Below are positions 59,141-64,000 of a stretch of 64,000 nucleotides of DNA, one piece after another. The notes below the pieces were generated by a model. The model ran no database searches and was not told the origin of the DNA. It was given only the letters and a program-made list of their open reading frames with translations. The stretch's first letter is position 1; each line of letters begins with the position of its first letter. Both the position numbers and the translations under genes were made by a program. The DNA is from Lytechinus pictus (lineage: Eukaryota > Echinodermata > Echinoidea > Temnopleuroida > Toxopneustidae), in assembly GCF_037042905.1 (NCBI RefSeq), contig NC_087257.1, positions 16,980,001-17,044,000 of the forward strand, read 5' to 3'.

Positions 59141-59448
59141 TTAAGTTAAACTTAACTTAGTTATCACGTTTACAAGGACTGTAGAAGGGTAAGATTAAAA
59201 CATGTCACTGTGACCTTGACCTTTGGACCTCAAAATCAATAGGCTTCCTGGGATCCATGTTAGTATCATACACACCAAATTATAGGAGCCTAGGTTAAGT
59301 TAAACTGAAGTTATCGCGTTTACAAGGACTGCAGAAGGGTAAAATGAAATCATGTCAGTGTGACCTTTGACCTTTTGACCTAGAATTGATAGGCTTCCTG
59401 GGATCATGTTAGTATCATACACACCAAATTATATGAGCCTAGGTTAAG
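59141..59448. repeat. Two-copy tandem repeat, about 154 bp, with TGACCTTTGACC words
   Basis: Units begin ttaagttaaac at 59141 and 59295 and both contain ggcttcctgggatc and gttagtatcatacacaccaa. The second holds a perfect direct repeat of TGACCT spaced by one base (59361-59373); the first has the related tgtgaccttgacctttggacc. Confidence 0.85.
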
Positions 59449-59861
59449 CATTAAATTTAACTATACGTCAATTGCTAAATTTTGCGTTACAGGCCCTACA
59501 CCTTGTTCTCTCTTTATGAATGTGTTAGACAGCATGAACAAGTACAAAGTGAGGCAGAAATGACACAATCAAACAGAACAAAAGGAAACATTTTTCTACA
59601 CATCAATGAGAAAATATATTTAAATCTGTCACATTCTTAACACACAGCATAGCATTGTGTAAAATACTTGTACCATTTTTATCAGAGTTCTTTATGGAGT
59701 ATATCTCCTCCATACAAAAAACAAAGTATAGAATTAGAATAAATTTCATTACTCTTGACTGGTTTACTTTATATGGTTGCATATTGAAATCTGATTTCAA
59801 TATATAAGTGTATGTCTACAGAATTTCCCAGACAAGGTATCAATCAGATAAGATTATTTAC

Positions 59862-60010
59862 GTCTGGGATCGACCTTTCGCTTTGCCAACAAGAAGACGT
59901 GAAAGACCTTGCTCAGGGGCACGAATGCCGTGGCAAGGCTTTGAACCATGGACTTTCATGTGTGCAGTCAGTTATCTTAAACCACTCAACGACAGCACCT
60001 CCACTTGTTA
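59862..60010 (-). mobile_element. tRNA-derived SINE head
   Basis: On the - strand: ggaggtgctgtcgttgagtgg (A-box region) and ccatggttcaaagcctt (B box) with tRNA spacing, then the body word cctgagcaaggtctttc. Truncated. Confidence 0.55.
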
Positions 60011-60592
60011 TAATTAGAGGGTAATCTACAGTTATTAATGAGGGATAGATTTTCATTCAGAGGGTTAGCATAGATAGTTGATAAACGAATACCAAGGGGA
60101 GATATATAATGCTTTTTACAAAGTCAAGCATAGCACTGTGATCATATTAAATATGGCAAGGCAAATTGACTTTTCAATAATTTTAAACGGCATATAATAA
60201 GCTAATATTGCTATGTTTATAAAAATTATTTTCAACCAGGATTGCTCTTTTTTTTAAACTACAATTTTGCCAAAATTTAGTCAAGGTCATCAGGAATGCA
60301 GTCTCACGTTAATAGTTGAAAGATCAAAATTACTTTTTTTTTTAATTTCTTTAGGTGATCCTATTGCGCATGGACAAATTAATCTCTGTAGTATGTGTAA
60401 AAGAATGAAAAATTCAGTATTTACAGTTTACAACTGCATGGAATAAACTTATCTATCTGAAAAATGAAATGTTTTGCATTACCAAGATTCATAATACTGT
60501 ATAAGCTGTATTTTAAAGAAAAAATCCCTGGTCTAAAAAATTGCTTTGACTTGCATGATTATTTGACTTAGAAAAGGTTGACTGATTCAGAC
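60011..60592. other. No gene seen
   Basis: AT-rich non-coding sequence without recognised repeats. Confidence 0.4.
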
Positions 60593-61067
60593 TTAAAGGA
60601 CAAGTCCACCCAACCACTAGTTGATTTTAATAAATAGAGAATAATCCAACAAGCATGACACTGAAAATTTCAACAAAATCGGATGTAAAATAAGAAAGTT
60701 ATGACATTTTAAAGTTTTGCTTAATTTCACAAAACAGTTATATGTACATCCTGGTCGGTATGCCAATGAGAAGACTGATGACGTCAGTCAAGTTGGTCCT
60801 TATTGTCAAATCTGTAAAAAATGAAATATTGTATAATTCAAACAATAAAAAACAAAAGAAATAGTGAGTGATGGACATCATCGACTGTCTCATTTGCATG
60901 TCACTGAGATGTGCATATAACTGTTTTATGAAAAATAAGCGAAACTTAAAAATGTCATAACTTCCTTATTTTACATCCGATTTTGATGAAATTTTTAGCC
61001 TTTTTCTCATTGGATTTTTCTTTATTTATTCAAATCATCATTTTTCTGGGGTGGACTTGACCTTTAA
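60593..61067. mobile_element. 475-bp MITE with TTAAAGGACAAGTCCACCC ends
   Basis: ttaaaggacaagtccaccc and gggtggacttgacctttaa are near-perfect inverted ends, flanked by or containing TTAA. Inner words aaaatcggatgtaaaataag and cttattttacatccgatttt are exactly inverted. A fragment of the same family occurs near 38740-38790 (aatgtcataactttt, cccgattttgatgaaa). Confidence 0.85.
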
Positions 61068-61587
61068 CTGTGTTAAGCCTGGCACACACTATACAATCTC
61101 TTGTGATCTGAGTTTCAAAGAAATAGTAATATGATTTGATATGATTATTCCAACTAATAAAATCTTAGGGATCCGAGTTCAGAATAGTGGTAGGACTACT
61201 GAAATAGAAATTCAGTCTATTTCGGGCCTCCCTGTAGGAATAAAAGCAGAGTCAATTTCAAATCGTAATTTAAAATCATCGGCTGCGATTAGAAGCCAAT
61301 TTGGACTTTACTCCAACCACAGAGCTTGCTGCAAATCAAAATTATGATTTCATTATTCCTAACATAATGCCGAACTTCAAATAAAATTTTGCTTCTTGGA
61401 ACTTTCACTTTTAATGCAATTTATCAAAAAATTGTGTGGTATCGGATTGCAGAGTGTGCACTGGGCTTAACATGAACACTACTCTCCTTACTCTCCAGAG
61501 TTAGACACACTTTAAATCTAAAATTTGTCATCTTGTTTTCTTGGTGTTCTGATAATGGTACAGGTCCTCACACCAGAGTCCACAATA

Positions 61588-62078
61588 TTACTTTCTAATC
61601 CATCTCTTTCACATCCTGTTATTGTTTTCAAGGGCATTGATGAGAGTTGCTACCACATCAAGGTCTGTAACTGTACCCTTGAGGTCTTAAGTGGTTTAGA
61701 AGATGTATTCTAATCACTGCTGATGACATTCTCAAATGCTCGATGACCTATTCATAGCTTTCAATGACACTGATGACAGTTGCTACCACATCAAAGAAGG
61801 CTAGGGTGGTTTAGTAGATGTACTGTAATAAATGCTGATGACATTATCAAACACATTAACGGCCTGCTCATGGCTTTCAAAGGCATTTAATGAGTGTTGT
61901 AACTGCTTCAAGATGTGAGTCATCCAGGGCTATGGCAGCTTAGAAGACCTACTTTAATTCTTGCTGATGACATTCTCAAATAATCTGATGCCCTGTTCAC
62001 AGGTTTTAAAGGCCTTGATGAGTCATGGTACCACGTCAAGTCTTTGCACCCTTGAGGTTTTACTTAGTTCGGAAGATT
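61588..62078 (-). pseudogene. Four decayed tandem copies of the TACO1 last-exon segment
   Basis: Each unit of about 110-130 bases repeats words of the real exon at 62079-62215: ttgctgacgacattgtcaaac, gacctgttcatgactttcaa, ggcatttatgagtgcagcta, ctgcttcaag and agggctatggtggttt. Units start at about 61588, 61706, 61820 and 61950. Frameshifts and stops prevent a continued reading frame. They lie directly after the TACO1 stop, so they form its 3' UTR or flank. Confidence 0.75.
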
Positions 62079-63400
62079 CTAATCCTTGCTGACGACATTG
62101 TCAAACACCTTGATGACCTGTTCATGACTTTCAAAGGCATTTATGAGTGCAGCTACTGCTTCAAGATCGGAGTCTCCAAGGGCTATGGTGGTTTGAGGAA
62201 CATATTCTAGTCCAGAAGATTGGATCGGAAGTGATCGTCCAGCAAGGCCATCTCTGACTGACCGAAGGTCTGAAGGGTCACAGATGAACTACATGGAGAC
62301 AAAAATAAAACAAAAAAGTACATAGTATGAGTTAATAAATCAGTGCAAAGACAAGAAGTTGTATGCCAATTTTTTTGTTGAGAAGTAAAGTTTTTCTTTT
62401 ACTGATTAGATAATTCATTATTAATAAATGTACTGTCAAAGTTCCAGACCACAAAATGTTGTCAAATCATGCATGTCTGAAGCTTAAGTTGATCATTCAA
62501 AAGGCTCTTAAATTTCAACGAGTGATTGCTTTTGAATGCTACGAGTTACAGTTATGCACAAACTAGGCGATTTGTAGGCCCTTGGCACTGGCTGCAAAGA
62601 TAGGAATGGAGATAAGAATGTTCTCATAAAAAGGATTTGATAAATTGATGTAGAATGAAAATCATTTGACATAAGAAGTGTTTCAGAACACTACCCCTGG
62701 GCTCACCATAAACACATTTTGACCATCATCATCCGTTCCATCTGCTACTTCTTCTGCTCCACTGTCTATGGCCACTTCCTCTGCTTCGTCAAGACTCATC
62801 GACGATTGGTCATCAGGTTCGCAAGGCACCCGAACAACACCTTTCTTCTCAAACGCAAACATGGCTGTGCCTTGCTCTCCAAAGACACCCCTGTGAGAGT
62901 AATTGATTTGGTAAGTTGTTTTGTGAAGGTTTGCTGATCTGTGTTATCAGGTCCACAAGGCACCATGCATTTGACATACACAACTTATGAAAGAATACGA
63001 TTAGGCTTCGGTAAGTTAGTTTACCTGCTTCATCAAGAACCGTTGATCCTTTGTTTTCACTCTCACAAATCACCCTTACAAGTTTTCTTTTAAACATAGA
63101 ATTGGTTGTTCCCTAAATGTTCTCTGTACGTACCACTGCAAAATAATATGAATGTGATTAGCATTTGGTATGTTTGGTTATATACCATTGGCATCTACTT
63201 CAAGACACTTGTGTCAAGTTTGTCTTGCAATAAATATGGGATGCGGGATTTAGAGATCAGAATACTCACCCATTTTTGCTGGCAAGTTGAGCTAACTCTA
63301 CTCTTGTTCTCTTTGCGTTGTCTGTCAAGACTGTGACAAGAAGTGAAGAGTTTGCCGGTCCTCTCACCTCAAATATCTGCTGGGAGTCTCCTTGCTTACT
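62079..63400 (-). CDS. TACO1: TACO1 (YebC/PmpR family mitochondrial translation activator), 3' part
   Basis: TACO1 helps mitochondrial ribosomes translate COX1. Exons on the - strand: 63270-63400, 62707-62890, 62079-62288 (stop TAG). Junctions are GT-AG and phases agree (2, then 0). The first exon encodes FEVRGPANSSLLVTVLTDN and LAQLASKNG; the second GVFGEQGTAMFAFEKKGVV, then an acidic loop ending GTDDDGQNVFM; the third FICDPSDLRSVRDGL ... LEYVPQTTIALGDSDLEAV ... EQVIKVFDNVVSKD. Human TACO1 has GRGPGGSSLLIEALSN, NKNGGV, NVFKFICDASSL and HEDVIHVYDN at the same places. The N-terminal half, including the mitochondrial presequence, lies beyond the right edge. A nearby ttcaggtaaa at about 63988-64000 could be an exon edge but cannot be verified. 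Confidence 0.93.
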
Positions 63401-63447
63401 CTGTTATCAATTAATAGAAACAAGAAAATAAGATTGAATGTATGGTA

Positions 63448-63468
63448 CTAATAATAATAATAATAAAT
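63448..63468. repeat. (AAT)n microsatellite
   Basis: Seven or so aat units in the TACO1 intron, next to the SINE at 63487. Confidence 0.85.
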
Positions 63469-63486
63469 TCTACTTTTATATATCAT

Positions 63487-63720
63487 GTGGAGCGTTGTGG
63501 GCCAGTGGATTAGTCTTCTGACTTTGAAACAGAGGGTCGTGGGTTCGAATCCCAGCCATGGCGTAATTTCCTTCAGCAAGAAATTTATCCACACTGCTGC
63601 ACTCAACACAGGTGAGGTGAATGGGTACCCGGTAGGAAGAAATTCCTTGAATGATTGAGTGGCTAGGCAGCCCAGCTAAAGCCGGGGTAATAATAATAGC
63701 AGGGCCCGCTGGGAGAACAG
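63487..63720 (+). mobile_element. tRNA-derived SINE in a TACO1 intron
   Basis: Head gcgttgtgggccagtggatt (A box) and cgtgggttcgaatccca (B box), then body words gtgaatgggtacccggtagg and gccggggtaataataa shared in sense with the - strand element at 6811-7157. Truncated at its 3' end. Confidence 0.75.
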
Positions 63721-64000
63721 TTTTCAGAACTGAAGTGGCTTCCCTAGCAGTCAGTCTGCAAGCCCCTGTGTTAATGAGCAAATGAGCAAGATTTATCCAA
63801 GTCCTCTCGTGGCTGAATTCATGTCCCTGCAAAATCTCGTGAATCGTGAGACTTTCTTTCTCAAAGAATTTAACCACTTTCTCTTTGAGTAATATTGATT
63901 ATTTTTGTACATGGGAAAGAGTAAATGTTACTCTTTTATCTTGGTTATTTCTTTTGAATAAAATATTTTGATAAATAGGTGAATTTTTTACCTGAAAAGA

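Noticed and set aside
63988-64000. A further TACO1 exon at the right edge
   Set aside because: ttcaggtaaa can be read as an acceptor or a donor, and the few bases visible do not match the family clearly.

Overview
The window is eukaryotic nuclear DNA from an animal. Coding sequence is sparse, genes are split by GT-AG introns, tRNA-derived SINEs and foldback (MITE-like) DNA transposons are abundant, and both recognisable spliced genes have close vertebrate relatives. The rhodopsin-type receptor encoded in one exon, the transposon mix (PIF/Harbinger, DIRS, CENP-B-type) and the style of the MITEs fit a marine invertebrate deuterostome, most likely an echinoderm such as a sea urchin. The species is inferred; the sequence alone does not prove it.

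Three host genes are supported. (1) A complete 352-residue class A GPCR lies in one exon on the + strand at 760-1818, behind a leader that carries degenerate tandem repeats. (2) A complete TMEM106-family gene lies on the - strand at 47257-54640. I could assemble it from seven exons with consistent splice phases into 286 codons. It has the CPTCQGTG motif, one membrane segment and two C-terminal cysteines that match human TMEM106B. (3) The 3' part of TACO1 (YebC family, mitochondrial translation activator) lies on the - strand at 62079-63400 in three exons; its 5' part is outside the window. The three genes are not an operon and no functional link between them is visible.

Layout: 1-2.2 kb GPCR; 2.2-17 kb mobile-element debris, with MITEs, SINEs, a degenerate satellite carrying a GCGCTTCGCGCTC core, and a duplicated 676-bp block; 17.7-36.95 kb a large tandem segmental duplication (unit 1 about 8.6 kb, unit 2 about 10.7 kb); 37-41.2 kb a nest of broken transposons; 41.7-46 kb more elements, including a roughly 2.6-kb non-autonomous element that carries eight copies of an unusually conserved 17-18 bp motif; 47-57 kb the TMEM106 gene and its probable promoter; 57.3-61.1 kb foldback elements and SINEs; 61.5-64 kb TACO1 and decayed tandem copies of its last exon.

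The two duplication units act as each other's controls. Several elements occupy one copy only, so the other copy shows the pre-insertion site and gives target-site duplications directly. The least explained signals are the GCGTAACGGACATGACAC motif array (43447-46022) and the TACO1 last-exon repeat array (61588-62220).
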